Source: Balaenoptera acutorostrata
Lineage: Eukaryota > Chordata > Mammalia > Artiodactyla > Balaenopteridae
Reading direction: 5' to 3'
Length of the DNA stretch: 64,000 bases
NCBI RefSeq assembly: GCF_949987535.1
Contig: NC_080065.1
Location: 37,549,239 to 37,613,238, forward strand
Shown here: piece after piece, positions 1 to 13,490 of the stretch
Numbering within the stretch: position 1 is the stretch's first letter
How the letters are laid out: each line of letters begins with the position of its first letter
Notes under the pieces: generated by a model
What the model was told of the DNA's origin: nothing
The model's database searches: none
What the model saw: the letters and a program-made list of their open reading frames with translations, nothing else
Made by a program: the position numbers and the translations under genes

Positions 1-1971
1 ACACTGCCCTACTCACAAGAGTGGGCTGCATATAAGACATGGAGAGTCAGCCTGGGGGAGTGTCGGTCAGGCTTGAGCTTGGATTGGGACAGGTGATGAT
101 GTCAGGAGAAGAAAATAACTTCTGCTCACCCTACCTCAGGGCTTTTTTATTTTCCAACTACTGTATCTTTTTTCTTTGGACATAAAATGGTTTCCTTTGG
201 TTTCAATTTTTAACTTATATGAAATGATTGTTTGCAAAACTGGGTCATTTATCTTTACTGCCCAATCACTTCTTCTCCAAAAAACTGAGCATCTTGATGC
301 CCTTGACAGATTTACTACAATAATGGGCATTATTACCAAAAGATGGTCTTGTGGTAGTGGGGAGAAAACTAGGCATGATTATAGAAGATGTTGATCTAGG
401 CAAAAATTAGTAAATGTCTTTGGGTAAGTCTTTTCATGTGTGTGGATCTAAAAGCATAGGCATCAGCAATTATTGAGATCCTATTGCTATTGACTGACTT
501 TGGGGTCACTCCTTTTAACTGTCCCTTCATTAACATAAGTGTTAAGTTTCTTATTATTGGGCATATCAATAATTGCCAAATTATGTGGAGCCCTGTTTTT
601 GAGAATGAAAATGGCATCTCACTTTAACCCAGTTTACATATAACCTAGTTTACAGAGTATCATATCTGGACAAAGCTTTCTGCTATCAATGTATTTTGAA
701 ACACATGCTATGAAACTTTATCAAAACCTCTGGGGGACACGCCTCCAGTGATAGGAGGAATCATCCTCCCTTCTCATCTTTCTGCTGATGGGGCCAAAAT
801 GGGAAAGGCTCAGTAGGCCATGCCATCTGGAGGGTCATATGGTGTTACTGTAAGCTACATGGCAAACAGGGAGAGCTGCATGGGAGCATGGAAAATTCAT
901 ACATCCCAGGGCTCCACATGAGCTCCCAGAATTAGCTGCACAATTACCCCAGTCACACCAAGTTGTCATCAAGGGCGACAGAGACCCTAGAATCAACTCA
1001 ATGAACCATTTTCAGTTTTACTATCACAACACTGTGTATGCAGACATGCTTGACCTCACCCCAAGATGGACATAGGCTTACTTGCAACAGAATCTGCTGG
1101 GTTGGTTTATGTATTTAAATAATGGCAATGTGATTAATGACAACAACATGTCTTTCTCAGAACAGTGCTTTGTCAACATTATCCAGCCAGCCCAACCTGT
1201 CAACAGATCACAGAAGAACAGGTATTTAAACTATTCATTCATTGTGGCTAGTCTTTGCTCCTTGGTATAAATTGATATAGCAATAGATGTCAGAAAAATA
1301 CTAGAGACTGAATTTTAGAAAACAATGTTGTCAATTAAAAAATTGTTATTGTCATAATTTAAGGTAGCATTGGCCAATTATGAATTTGTCAGATATTAAT
1401 TCATTTCTTAAAACATGAAAACTTTGTTTTTGTTTGGAATACGTAACTCAAGTTCTCTTTTATTATCTTCTATGGTATCTGACTTCCAAAACTACTCACA
1501 AAATATATAATATATATTTTAAGCCATTTTAGGGGTACAAAACTGAAGAGGTGGTGGTCCGTTTCTTCAAGGACACGTGTAGATTGTAAAGTCCCACTGG
1601 TAATTCTGATGCACAAAATCACTGTAACACACTTCAGCTTAGTTCTCAAAATGATTATAGCAAAATAAAAATAATGATAAATATAATAGAAATCTATAAT
1701 ATTAGTATTAGAAACACAACTCCAAGATATCTGTCACAAGACGGCCACAAAACATCTGACAATTAGTGTATGGAATTGTTATGTGTGCCCACATGTATTG
1801 AAAAATCCAAATCATCATGATAAACTCTACTACAATGCAGTTCTATTTAAAGTAAACTTAATTAATCTCAATAACGAAATCTCTTCCTAGGAAATCAGGT
1901 TCTCAAATAGGAGTATTTACTCTTTTAATTTAGCAGAGCACCATTGAGTGTCCTTACAAAACACTAATTGT

Positions 1972-2225
1972 TAATAATAATAATGAAAGTCAACATTTAT
2001 TGATCACTCACGGTGTGCCAGGCACTGAGGTAAACACCTTGGGTGATTGTCTCCTGTATGCTTCACAATAGCCCTATGAGACGGGTGTATTTTTTTTTCC
2101 ATTTTCTGGAGAAGGAACTGGGCTCAGAGAGTTTAAGGAACTTGCCATAGGTCACACAATGGCCAAGTGGCAGAGTCAGGACAAGCCCAGCACTGTGTCC
2201 AGAGTGAACGCTCTGAGCTACTTCA
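1972..2225 (-). repeat. MIR SINE fragment
   Basis: Antisense MIR: CAACATTTATTGATCAC, GTGCCAGGCACTGAGG, CCCTATGAGACGGGTG and GGTCACACAATGGCCAAGTG fall in MIR order. It is diverged, and the ends are approximate. Confidence 0.7.
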
Positions 2226-2965
2226 TCTCTACTGGAAACATGAATGAGATGCCCTAATGGAATGAACACGAGACTCTGCCTCATTCCCAGGAGGGAGAAC
2301 AAATAAAGGAATGAAGAAATGAATGGACAGATGTTTGCTCTTTACTGGCAGCCACATCTCAAGGCTGTCAGTTAATTTCTTGCCTTATAATTCTCTACAA
2401 TTTTACATACTACAATATGACCCAGATGTAATATGGTTAAAATGGATATTTCACTTAATTGACTATTTTAATCTGGAATTATCGTGATTTTAATATATAT
2501 AGGTCTCTCACAGACAGAAGCTAAAAGCTAGAGCTAGACGTGGCTGCTCTTTGGGCAAGCCACCAAACAGAACAGCACACTTGTTTTCATGTTAGCGTGT
2601 CTGGTGGTACACCGACCGAAGGGATAGCCTGCAGATTGGATTGCCTTTTCCCCTCTCCCTGAAGCATTGGGATTTTAAAATATTCTGGATAAGAACTAAT
2701 GACACTCCTTGGAAGTCATTTTCACATGTTGGGGAAAGCTACTCTCCTCACAGGACTTTTAAGTTGTTGGTCATTTAAAATCCCTGAATTTGGAAGTAGA
2801 TATAAACATTTTCTTATCTTTTATTTTGCAGTTGTTAGTAAATATGGGATACTTTCACACTATCACTTTGGGTTACTTGTGAAAAGAATTATATAATTTC
2901 AGAACTTAATCAGAGACAACTCCAAAGGTGGAGGGATGTATGGGGGTAAAAATAAGAAACACAGA

Positions 2966-3155
2966 CCCTGAAATCAGACAGACCTAGGTTTGACTCCCAG
3001 CTCTGCCACAGACACTGTATAAGGCTAGGTGAGTTGGTTTACTTTGCTGAGCCTCATTTTTTTCCCCTGCATATAAAATAGAAGCGAAAGTATCTGCATC
3101 ATTCATTTGTTAGGAGGTCTAAAATGAGAACACATATTATGTGTCTAGAGTAGTC
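2966..3155 (+). repeat. MIR SINE fragment
   Basis: Sense MIR core: CCTAGGTTTGACTCCCAGCT, CTGCCACAGACACTG and TGAGCCTCATTT. The body after this is weak. Confidence 0.65.
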
Positions 3156-3689
3156 ACTTAGAATATATTATTTCTCATTCCAAGCTGTTCATTTTACAGT
3201 TGAGAATGGAGAATTCTGTTGAGGTCAGAAACCGATGGCCTGAAAGTCGTACAAACTTGAACCTAGGTTGATGGATGTAACTTACATTTTTTTCCAATAA
3301 TACATTAATTTAACAAAGAATTTGTGAATTATTTTAAATATAGACATTTTATTGTTTATATACTTCACTTCCCACTGCTTGCCATTTTCCTCAGATACAG
3401 CAATTTCTGGTCCACCAAGGCTACATATAGCTCATTATAACCCTGCCTAGTCCAGGAAGAAGAAAGTCAGGATAATTCATTTGGTTTATGATCATTCTTT
3501 AATAATGAACTATCAGCAACAGGTCACGTCTCTCAACAGTTGCTCAAGAACATCTAATGGGGCATTTCATCCTGTTTTGGTAATGATTCAAATGGAACTA
3601 ATGGTTAATATTTAGATACTATATGATTAGATTTCCCTTACAAAACACTGTAATACATATGCACTTGGGAATTGTCACTGTTGCCATAG

Positions 3690-3855
3690 GCTCAGAATAT
3701 TGATGCTAGAAGAGAGGACAAAGGTTAGCAATGCCTTCTCTGTACAAGATCAGGAAACTGAAGGCAAGTAAAATTAACTGACTTCCTCCAATTTACTCAG
3801 TCACTTAGTAAGAGGCAGTGCTGGGTTGAGAAACCAGGTAAACACCTGCTTCTGA
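3690..3855 (-). repeat. MIR-like fragment
   Basis: Antisense MIR traits: AGGAAACTGAAGGC, ACTTCCTCCAATTTACTCAG and GAGGCAGTGCTGGG. Diverged, with approximate borders. Confidence 0.5.
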
Positions 3856-3869
3856 TTTATCTTAGCACT

Positions 3870-4010
3870 TACTACACTGTTGGAATAAACTGTTCATGAA
3901 TATGTCTCCCTACTAGAAAGTAACCTCCTTGAGAACCAGGGTCTGCGTCATAGCCAATCTGAAGTGCAGGAACTTAGCACAGACTCAGTACAAGTTCTGT
4001 AAATATCTAT
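3870..4010 (+). repeat. L2 3'-end fragment
   Basis: Resembles the L2 3' tail: TAACCTCCTTGAGAACCAGGG, then GGAACTTAGCACAGACTC. About 140 bp of old LINE-2. Confidence 0.55.
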
Positions 4011-4718
4011 CATTTTATCTAAGTAATACAAATAATAATAAATATATTTAAGGAAAGATTTTTTTTTTCAAAAACCAAGAACATTTTCTCTTAATCTTAT
4101 TCTATGAAGTATGACTCCAACGTAGTGAGATTTTCTTTTTATAACAAACAAACACCCCCAAACTCACAAGCTGAAAGTGAGCTATCATTCAGAATTGTTA
4201 CCTGTGGAGATGATTGTTCACTCAACCCATCAATGGTAGGAGACTCAAAATCTTTTTATGACTCCTCTATTGAACTTGCCTTCAGAATATGTTCACAAGG
4301 CACATAAGAAAAATCAACCTCAATATTGTTCCACTTGGATTTGTCTCCAAACAGCATGCATCAGCTTTGCTCACCCACCTTATTTACTTGGCTCTGAATG
4401 AGTTTAGGCTGTTTCAAAAACCAATTCACCTTGAAGGGATCAAGATTTACCCCTCACTAAAATTGTTCTTAAATTTCTTCAGTATCACTTGGATGGATGA
4501 ATAAATTCCCAGAGTGACTAATCTGAAGGCAGCAGACGCTGAAAACGGATACACTTTGGCATATTCATTTACACAAAAAACAAGCTATATAACTAAATAT
4601 TTTATGTTTCCTTAACCCCTGGGCAGTTGGTACCATCTATCTAACAAGTAAAGAAACTGAGCTTCAGGAGAATTGATTATCACAAGACCTTTTGTGTGGG
4701 TGGGTGGATGCCCTAGGC

Positions 4719-4970
4719 CAGTGGTTTTCAACTGGGGGGAGGGGGGGGGATTTTTTTTTTCTCACATACACCCCTGAAGGGTGAATATTTGGCAATGTCT
4801 GGAGACATTTTTGACTGTCATGACTGGGGGGAGGGGAGGAAGTGCTACTGGCATCCAGCAGATGAGGCCAGTGATGGCGCCGAGCATTCTAGAGTGTACA
4901 GAACAGCCCCCCACCACAAAGACTTACCCTCTCCAAAATGTCAGTTCTGCTGAGGCTGAGAAAAACCCTG
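4719..4970 (+). mobile_element. MER20-like hAT (Charlie) non-autonomous transposon
   Basis: Begins CAGTGGTTTTCAACT and continues GGCAATGTCTGGAGACATTT, GTGCTACTGGCATCCAGC and AAAATGTCAGTTCTGC, ending GAGAAAAACCCTG. Flanks are CCCTAGGC (4711-4718) and CTCTAGGC (4971-4978), an 8-bp hAT-type target duplication with one change. It carries a G-run and T-run expansion near 4735-4760. MER20 copies are known regulatory donors in placental mammals, but nothing here shows activity. Confidence 0.85.
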
Positions 4971-6784
4971 CTCTAGGCTGAGAATTCTGACTCCCAGCCT
5001 CTTTGGTAGCCTTCACTAGTATCAGTGTTAATATCCCCACGTCCCCGTGTTTCCATAAGTGAAAGGATGCACATGAATTCTTCTTTGGTGATGAAAGAGT
5101 AAATTTATTCCATGCTATTTTGCCACTTGAACATTTCCCTCTGCCTTAGGCTCCTTTACCAAAGAGTACTAAATTGTCACAGAGGTTGCCTGGAGATGTA
5201 TTTGGCATCCTAAAACTCTAATTGGCAGGAAAATTAAAGCAACTTAAAATGTGTGTGCTCTTTAGAGAGATGTGCTATTCCCACCCTATATTATTAGCTC
5301 TCAGAGACAGCTGGAGCAAGAACAGCTGGGACTTCCTGCTCTGCTGTTTCGTCAAGTTGCTATAAAATTGTCCCCTCTCACTGCAAAACTGAGAAGAGAG
5401 GAAAAAAACAGGGCAAAGGCCAACCACACGTGTCAAAAGTTTGCTTCTCAACTGTCTTTCAGGTGTCCCAAAGGTGGCTCCCCTGTAGTTAATTCAATAA
5501 GTGAAGGAATGTACTTGGTTTGGGATGTAACTTTGAAAATAAAGCATATATCTTGGCATATACATTGTATAGGACAGAATGTCAATCCTAAAAGCATTTT
5601 TTTCCACCTCAGGTTTGTAAATTAAAACATGTAACATGTAGTTACCAAACTTTCTCAGAGGATTTGCTGAATTTTGTGGTCAAAAGAGAACACTTTCACA
5701 TCATGCTTTTGCTTTCCCCCTCTCTCTCATAAACAGTTGTCACTAACACCAGTGAGGACACAAAGTGTTGAATGTCTGTGGCTGGGTCTTTCAAACTCCA
5801 TGAAACTCTCACTCGGCCTAATCTGAACCTTATTGTCTGGAAATAGTCCCCAAACCAAGCATAATTTTCCACCTTAGAAAGGATGCTTTTTACTATTTTC
5901 AATGGTCAATGATTGGACAACCACAAAAGTAGATCACGTTTAAGGAGAGAAAATAGACGTGCTCTTGATATTTGAGCAAAACATTACAATCGTTCGAGGA
6001 AAGGTAAAGGGCAGGAAATGTCAGGGTGTTATTGTCCTGAGATACTAGAGAAGTCACTTTTGTCATCTTTCCTTTCCTTGAGCCCCTCCGGCATATGAAA
6101 TCTACAGGTTAAAATGTTAGTACGCAGCTGCACTCTGTCTTATACCATTCTGGAATTGTGTCTCATGTAAATCTCACATGTCAAGGAGATTGCCCTGCAA
6201 ACCAAGGGCAAAGATCATGAAGCAAAATTTTATGACTCTACACCATGCCTCTCTTGTCCCCACGCCCAGCGCACTGCAGGGTCTTATTATGTTGTTGTTG
6301 AGGAACTGGCTGACTCAATAAATGGATGGATTCTTATGCTGGGACCCTGGGAAAAAAAGCTTTTGTTCATTTTGAAAAAGAGAAATTAAAATTCTTTAAA
6401 GACATAGAATAAATAACATTCTAGTCACCAACTGGTGATATTACTTTCTTTCCCCTCTCCACCTCACCATATCTAAGTTCTGTCTGAATTTTTAGCAAGG
6501 ATTAGAGAAGGAAAAGCCCCCCAAATATCACAGAGATAAGTCATGCGCTGTTGGGGAAGAAAAAAAAGTTTTCCCAAGTACAACCACCGAAGAAACCCCT
6601 CAAGAAAAACACTAAAGAAGAAATGAGGTCTAGAGCAAGCTTAAAGAATGTAAATGCTTGTTCCAGGATAATCATGAAACTAGGTGAGAAAGTTCCATGT
6701 TGGGTATTCGAGCATTCTTTCCTCTACCCTCAATGGGAAGATAAGGAAACACTGGATGTAAAACTCTTCCTTCCTGAGATGTCG

Positions 6785-7262
6785 TACATATATACAATGG
6801 AATAGTACTCAGCCATAAAAAAGAACGAAATAATGCCATTTGCAGCAACATGGATAGAACTAGAGATTATCATACTAAGTGAAGTTAAGTCACAAAGAAA
6901 AAGACAAATACCATATCACTTATATGTGGAATCTAAAATATGACACAAATGAACATATTTATAAAACAGAAACAGACTCACAGACATAGAGAACAGACTT
7001 GTGGTTGCCAAGGGGGAGAGGGCTGGAGGAGGTGTGGATAGGGAGTTTGGGATTAGCAGGTGCAAACTATTATATATAGAATGGATAAACAACAAGGTCC
7101 TACTGAATAGCACAGGGAACTTTATTCAATATCCTCTGATAAACCATAATGGAAAAGAATATTTTAAAAAAGAATGTATATATACGTATAACTGAATCAC
7201 TTTTCTGTACAGCAGAAATTAATACAACATTGTAAATCAACTATACTTCAATAAAAAAAAAA
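6785..7262 (+). mobile_element. 5'-truncated L1 3' end
   Basis: Contains the end of ORF2 (ATATACAATGGAATAGTACTC, GCAACATGGATAGAACTAGA) and the 3' UTR (GTTGCCAAGGGGGAGAGG, ACTATACTTCAATAAA), then an A10 tract. Flanking repeats of CTTCCTG type are weak. It is the same kind of element as at 53.2 kb and, inverted, at 11.4 kb, and differs from the 36.7-kb L1 in its 3' UTR. Confidence 0.9.
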
Positions 7263-7360
7263 CCCCTTCCTGCATGAGCAGGAGTAAAGCAATGTACTCT
7301 CACAGGTGTTGAGAGAAGACTAGATTTCTACTTATTTTAATTACTTCTCTCACCCTTTTC

Positions 7361-7361
<1 letters not shown>

Positions 7362-7400
<39 letters not shown>
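7362..7400. repeat. (CA)n microsatellite
   Basis: About 19 uninterrupted AC dinucleotides, long enough to be polymorphic. Confidence 0.97.
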
Positions 7401-7401
<1 letters not shown>

Positions 7402-9589
7402 TTTAAGGCTAAAGCTGCCTACCTCATGCTAGTTGGAGCAGAAAATGGTGGCTCACTGAAACAGCCTTTGTATGCGCAGCCCATGGCATGGAAACATCAA
7501 AATGTCCCTGCCCATGGTTCACGGCTTTAAGGAGCCTTTCTTTATGATACAAGAGTCATTGGACATATCCGGTTTGGAGGCTGCCTGGACACATGGGAGA
7601 AGTGCAAACACACAGTGGCAATGAGTTGTGTGTGCCTGAAAGGTGTGAAATTCTCCTATGTCTCGTAGAAGCATGTAGGTATGCACATGGCAGCCTGCTC
7701 TGCTTGTGAATGGCAGTAAGAGTCAAGTTCATTAGATAACCCCCTTAACTGCTAACCAATACATTGAAAACTGAGGTGGGAATACAACTAATTTTCCTGG
7801 CTATTTTCTAGCAACAGATCCATCATGACTTCCCTGAATCCACATATGGTCTCTGTTAACAGATTTAACTTAGACTGAACCTTGCACTCAACCAAGTTTC
7901 CCTACAATCTATTCATGACAAGCTACTTATTACAAGTATTTTTTTGGAGAAACAGGCAATATAAATTAACCCTTTCAAAATGAATCTAAAAAAATCTGAA
8001 AGATGTATTTTCATGAATAACTTTTTATAACATTATGGTGTTATTTATTTTCATGACTGGTTCATTTTTGAACCTGAGCTAAATCATATAGGCAACAGCT
8101 TTTCTGTTTAGTATTCTAGATAAGCAGCAGCTACATGGTGAATTTGCTCAGTTTTATGTCGGCCAAATCTCACATATATTTCCAAAGGGCAGCCTGTGCT
8201 TTTAGCATTCACTAATGAAATCACACGTTACAATCCCACTGCCACATACCGCTCCTTCAAGACAGGATGTCACAGCTCCAGAAACAACTTGTAAGCTTCT
8301 TCTCTTTTAATAGCTGAGGCCACAGGGAAATAAGTGATCAGGGGGTAGGAGGAAGGAATATTTTAAAGCCAAAATTCAAACTGTACTTGTGATTTCTGAA
8401 AAAAAAGTCAATTATGACAAGCAAGTATCTAGCTATTCTTGTCAAATTACTTTTAGTACTTTGAAATAAGTTAATTCGCAATAGGCTACAATCCCAGACA
8501 TACAGCGCAAGAGCCAGAAGATTTGTGCTTCATATAATAAAGCCAAATATTAGTGTCTTCAGTTGATACATGCAGTATTTTCTTCTGAAGTCCTCCAAGG
8601 CCAGATATTCTGAGAAAATTTCATATACCCAGCTTTTTTTTTATTGTTGTTATTACATTGAAAAGATTATGAAAGAAAACATTTTATCAACTGTACGTGA
8701 TACGTTAGAAGTGGAAATGTCATTGCGTAGAGTGGTGTTAGAAAGTTATTTGAGATTTATGCAACAATTTTGTTAGGTGGGGCACACTTTTGACAGAGAA
8801 ATGTTGGCTTATATCACCTCACTTAAATAAGCACTTATACTTATTGGAATCACCCTTGGTAATTAATAGATCAGTCACCCAAAGCTGTGTCTTGCAAGTA
8901 CACCCAGCACAAACAAGTTTTCAGGGACACTCATTCAAACAAGGCCAAGAAAAATACGTCTCCTGCTGCCAAAAAGGGCAAGAAAAAAAATTGGTTGAAA
9001 ATATGATAGCTGGCCATCTCACCTTTTGCTCCTTTCTGCCTGGAATGAATCGTAAAACCTTGGGAAGGAAGTTGGAATGTTCACCAATATTAAAGAATCA
9101 GCAATTCCCTTTACAAAATGCTTTGTTTTCACATTTTTTTCCCTGTCTCAACTCCTTTGGTTTCCACCACCCAGGATTCCTGATACTTGTCAATCAATTC
9201 CAACCTTGCCCAATGAGATGGGCAGAAACTTAAGATCACAGAGAAAGTTGATTGTCTATATGACTCAATCTGAAGAGTTTGCATTTTACTAGATAAGCCC
9301 TGGGCTAGGTTTTCACCAACTCTTTGATTTGCCTCATTGTCAACATGATCTGGGCTTCTGCATAGATACAGCCTCAATTGTTTTAATGAGAAAAAGAACA
9401 ACAAAGAAAAAGAACATGTAAAGCCTAATTCACATCAGAAATTTTCAAACCAAATGGAAATAAGTGCACTGAAAAGGGGTGAATGAAAAGAAATTTAAAA
9501 GGAAGTCCTGACATCTGGAAGCTGGCCAGACTCTCACAACTAAACCAAGTTCTTCTCCTGTTGGACATAAACTCCCAGAATACCAACCT

Positions 9590-10020
9590 CAGACAAGATT
9601 ACTTGAGATCATGAGAAAGTGAGATAAAAAAGGATATTTTGTAATTTTGTCTGAGCACAGAAACCATATCACCTACAAAATACAAAACACTGACCTCTCT
9701 AGACTAAACTGAACAACTTTGATTTCTTTGCCAATTAGTTTGTCATCGCTCTAGTCCTATAGGTTAAACATATTGAGATACCCAATTATAGACTTGCCCT
9801 GACAGCATCCAATCTAAAGAGGACCTCTGCTTCCTTTAAACCTTCCCCCAAGTCACCAACCTAAACCTTGATTCTATAAGAAGTCCTTTCTACCCTCTCT
9901 CACTGGGACATCTCGTGGTTCCCATTGTGTGTGTCCTGCCAAAGGCCTCCTCTCACAGCCTCAGAATGTGGTCTGGGCTTTCCAGATCTAGTCCATTTTA
10001 CTTCTTGAATCAGAAAACTC
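9590..10020 (+). repeat. Possible LTR relic
   Basis: The ending (CTCACTGGGACATCTCGTGG, then AAGGCCTCCTCTCACAGCC) has the feel of a decayed retroviral LTR end, but I cannot name a family and see no internal region or target repeat. It could be unique intron. Confidence 0.25.
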
Positions 10021-10189
10021 TTACTTGTTCATCTACTTGACAGTTCACATCACAGTTCTTTTCAACCCAAACAAACCCCCCATTCCCTAAGTTGCTGGCT
10101 GAAGTCCCCACACTATTGTGCCATGACCTGGTTGACTAAATATCCCTGCTGCCTAGACAATTCATCTTTATTCCCTCTACCCCCATCGC

Positions 10190-10310
10190 CAGCTACATAC
10201 TAAGTTAGTTCCTCTTCAGATATTAAATTCCAGCAATTCCATATAAGAAAACTGAGATCCAGAGAGATTTACTAAAGTGAGTAAACCTCTATCCTAAACC
10301 ATGCTTCCAT
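10190..10310 (-). repeat. MIR-like fragment
   Basis: Antisense MIR-like core AGAAAACTGAGATCCAGAGAG, then TAAAGTGAGTAAACC. Short and diverged. Confidence 0.45.
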
Positions 10311-11172
10311 GCTTTTTAGAAAAGTATATGTTTTCTCTCTCTCTCACACACACACACTCACACACTCACCAGGCACTGAATGGGAATCTGACCTCTCAAT
10401 AGCTTGGCAATTCTCTCTAGTCTTTGACTCTCTTGCTACAGATAATTAAAGGTACCTATCCGCATCTGCCTGTACTTTAATCTTACAACATCAGCAGAAT
10501 GAAGGAGAGCAAGAGCTTTTATGTGCATGTCTGCTTCAAAAATTCTTAGGTCAACAGTTGTTAAGAGAGAGTTACAAGACAACCCTCCCTCCTTCCATAC
10601 CCCAGCATGACCCAGGCTAAAATCACTCTTCTGTCACACAGCCTCAGGGTTGGAAGGTGTTACAGAATCTTTTTTTTTACTGCTTAAAATCAGGGCTGGG
10701 GAGGCCATTGGGTTGCAAAGAGCTGTGATGTTAATTGGTGCTGAAATGTTTATTGGTTTTGGTGGAAGACACTGAGTCTGGAAGTTACTAAGCCTTCTTC
10801 CATGGGGTGTGCTTTAGAGCCCAGGGGAACAAAGAATCCCTCCCAGGAGCCTTTCCCTGTGCTTCTGAAGCACAGTAATCCAAGGATCAAGCTATGTGAC
10901 ATGGGAGAGAAAATACATGGGAGAGAATAGCAGAGGACCATTATTTGGAAATCAGTGATGGGCAGCTCTACCTTAGTGATAGGACAAGCAAATTTGAACT
11001 AAATCTGGCAGGGCCTATGGGTAGAGGAGTCATGGTTTCGATTTAAGGAAGAACTATCTGAACCTGGGGTGGGGAGTGGACTGATAAATGTTGGGGTTGA
11101 CTCTCTTTCCAGATTTTTAAAAACCAACTTCATCTGTTGGCGGGGGCGATTCAGGTACAGCTTGTTGGCAGA

Positions 11173-11310
11173 CAAGAGCAGGGCTACTCAAAGTGAGGCT
11201 CACCTGGGGTGCGTTAGAAATGAAACTCTTTGAGCATTGATTCATGAATCATAACCTCTGAGGGTGGCATAAGCACTTCCCAGTTCGCCAAGCCCTGGGC
11301 TAGGGAAAAG
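11173..11310 (-). mobile_element. MER5A-like hAT transposon fragment
   Basis: Contains GGGCTACTCAAAGTGAGGCTC, CACCTGGGGTGCGTTAGAAAT and CTCTGAGGGTGG in MER5A order. Internally shortened, with no clear 8-bp duplication. Confidence 0.6.
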
Positions 11311-11383
11311 AATGCTTTCTGGAGCTTCCTTCTGATTTACAAGCGAGATTCCTTGTTCTAGTGGTTCAAAAGACCTAGATTCT

Positions 11384-11998
11384 TTTTTCTTAATTGAAGT
11401 TTAGTTGATTTACAGTATTGTGTTAGCTTCAGGTGTACAGGAAAGGGATTCAGTTATATATATATATTTTTTTCAGATTATTTTCCATTATAGGTTATTA
11501 TAAGATATTGAATATAGTTCCCTGTGCTATACAGTAAATCCTTGTTGCTTATCTGTTTTATATATAGTAGTTTGTATCTGTTAATCCCATACTCCCAATT
11601 TATCCCTCTTTCCCTCCATTTCTCCTTTGGTAACCATAAGTTTGTTTTCCATGTCTGTGAGTCTGTTTTGTATATAGATTCATTTGTATTATTTTTTAGA
11701 TTCCACATATAAGTAATGTCATACAATATTTGTCTTTCTCTGTCGGACTTTCTTCAGTTAGTATGATAATCTCTAGGTCCATCCATGTTGCTGCAAATGG
11801 CAATATCAATATTTCATTCTTTTTTATGGTTGAGTAATATTCCAGTCTGTGTGTGTGTGTGTGTGTGTGTGTATCATAGTGTATCATATCTTCTTAAACC
11901 AATCGTCTGTTGATGAGCACTTGGGTGTTTCCATGTCTTGGCTATTGTAAATAGTGCTACTATGAAAATGTATGTATCTTTTCCAATTAGAGTTTTCG
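11384..11998 (-). mobile_element. 5'-truncated L1 3' end inserted in a MIR
   Basis: On the plus strand this reads from the 3' UTR (TTAATTGAAGTTTAGTTGA) to the end of ORF2 (GGTCCATCCATGTTGCTGC). TSDs are excellent: CAAAAGACCTAGATTCT (11367-11383) and CAAAAGATCTAGATTCT (11999-12015), one transition apart. A (TG)n run at 11846-11872 grew inside it. The flanking sequence is MIR-like, so the L1 split an older SINE. Confidence 0.93.
11846..11872. repeat. (TG)n microsatellite inside L1
   Basis: About 13 TG units, lying where the ORF2 C-terminal region would continue. Confidence 0.9.
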
Positions 11999-12003
11999 CA
12001 AAA

Positions 12004-12150
12004 GATCTAGATTCTGATTTGATACCAGCACTGGCTCACACCACTACCTGAACAAATTATTTAGTCTTTTTGGCCTTTGATTTTCTAAATTGCAAATTGG
12101 GAATAACATCTGTTGAACAAATGAAGCCTCTAATAAATATATGTTGAAAA
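12004..12150 (+). repeat. MIR fragment, right of the L1 insertion
   Basis: Sense MIR-like: AGATTCTGATTTGATACCAG, GCACTGGCTCACACCACTACC, AAATTATTTAGTC and AATTGCAAATTGGGAATAAC. The left piece ends at 11383. Confidence 0.55.
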
Positions 12151-12839
12151 AAATGGATCTTACAATGAAAGCATCTTGTAAATGATGATTATTCTAATGC
12201 TGGTTTTCCATAATGTCCTTGATATTCTTTCTCCTTAGGCATATGTAGCCCAAGGAAGCAGCTTTCCCTTTTACTGAATAGAATGATAGCAGACCAGCTC
12301 TACTAATGCGCTGACCTATTTGGGGGCGTAGTCTAGGGGGCGGAGCCAGAAAGCTGTCCGTCATGAAGATTGATGTCACCTGTAGCTGTCTTTGAACCAT
12401 TCTGAGTCTCACTCCCTCAGTGTGGTGTTTCTTGGCTCCCCAAAGCTGCTAGGATGACTGGTGCTGCAGGGGAACAACTTCCCAGAGCCCAGCCCCACAC
12501 CAGCTGGGTCACTGCACTGACAGGGTAAATCGGCAGCACAAGTGTTGTTTGGGGAGTTGCTGTGAGCTGGGATGTGTCCCCACTGAAAGGAAGAAATAGT
12601 CTATTGTGCTTGTGAAGCAGAAAGAGATAGGACCCAGGGAAGTCTGCCCTGAACAAAATCTGTGGTCCATCCCCAGGCCGAACTTCTGACCACTCTAGTC
12701 AAGGTTCCAGGGCACCATGTTATGCGGTGCACAGCGCAGTCTGACAGCTGGTTTGCCCTCCCACGTGGTTCCCTGCAGCCTGATGCTCCCTGGCCCCCCT
12801 GATCTTCCTGCCCATTTTCTGTCCTTACCCCTCCCTGAA

Positions 12840-12975
12840 GTACGGAGGGCAGAATTCTGCCTGCAAGCCGGGAGACCTGATTATGATTCCACCTTTGCTG
12901 CCAGTTAGCTCTGTGACCTTGGGCGACATTTTAGCAGTCCTCTGGCCTCAGTTTCCTTACTAAATGGAAAACAGT
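12840..12975 (+). repeat. MIR SINE fragment
   Basis: Sense MIR core: GCTGCCAGTTAGCTCTGTGA, CCTTGGGCGACATTTTAGC and CCTCAGTTTCCTTACTAAAT. One of the better-kept MIRs here. Confidence 0.8.
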
Positions 12976-13254
12976 GACATGGGCAATAGGCACAAGGCAA
13001 GGAGGATTGAGTCAGGTCACCTCTAAGTTCCCTTCCTTTTTATTATTCAACAGCAGTGCTTCCCTAGGGGAACCCTGCCAGCGTGCTATCTTGAGGCAAA
13101 GCCATACACTTCAGATCTGCTCTTTCATAGCCTTCCGCACCCCACCTCCAGTATATTTTACCTTCCCAATGCCTTGACCTGACTTTGCCCTCCAAGATGA
13201 CGAATAATGCATTATATGCACCCACTGCTAAGAAAGGTGAATTTCACTTAATTT

Positions 13255-13490
13255 GCAGGAGTAAGCATGGGACTTGGAGTCAGACCCAAATAACAATCCT
13301 GTCTTTGCTAAACTAATCTGGGACTTTTGAGCAAGGTACTAGACATTTATCAGGCTCCATTTTCCATCTCTAATGGATGTAATGCCTACTTTGCAAGGCT
13401 GCAGGGAGGCTTAAATGGATACAATTCATGTAAAGCACTTAACACAGTGCCTGGCACAGAAAGTGGGCTCAACAAATGTAGTTGCCTCCC
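13255..13490 (+). repeat. MIR SINE, long copy
   Basis: Starts GGGACTTGGAGTCAGACCC and runs through CTGGGACTTTTGAGCAAGG to CACAGTGCCTGGCACAGAAA. Close to full MIR length. Confidence 0.8.

Noticed and set aside
5272..5625. 117-codon plus-strand open frame
   Set aside because: No domain or codon-bias signal; probable chance frame.
8790..9233. 147-codon plus-strand open frame
   Set aside because: No family resemblance and no splice or promoter context within an intron. Length is within chance for 64 kb.
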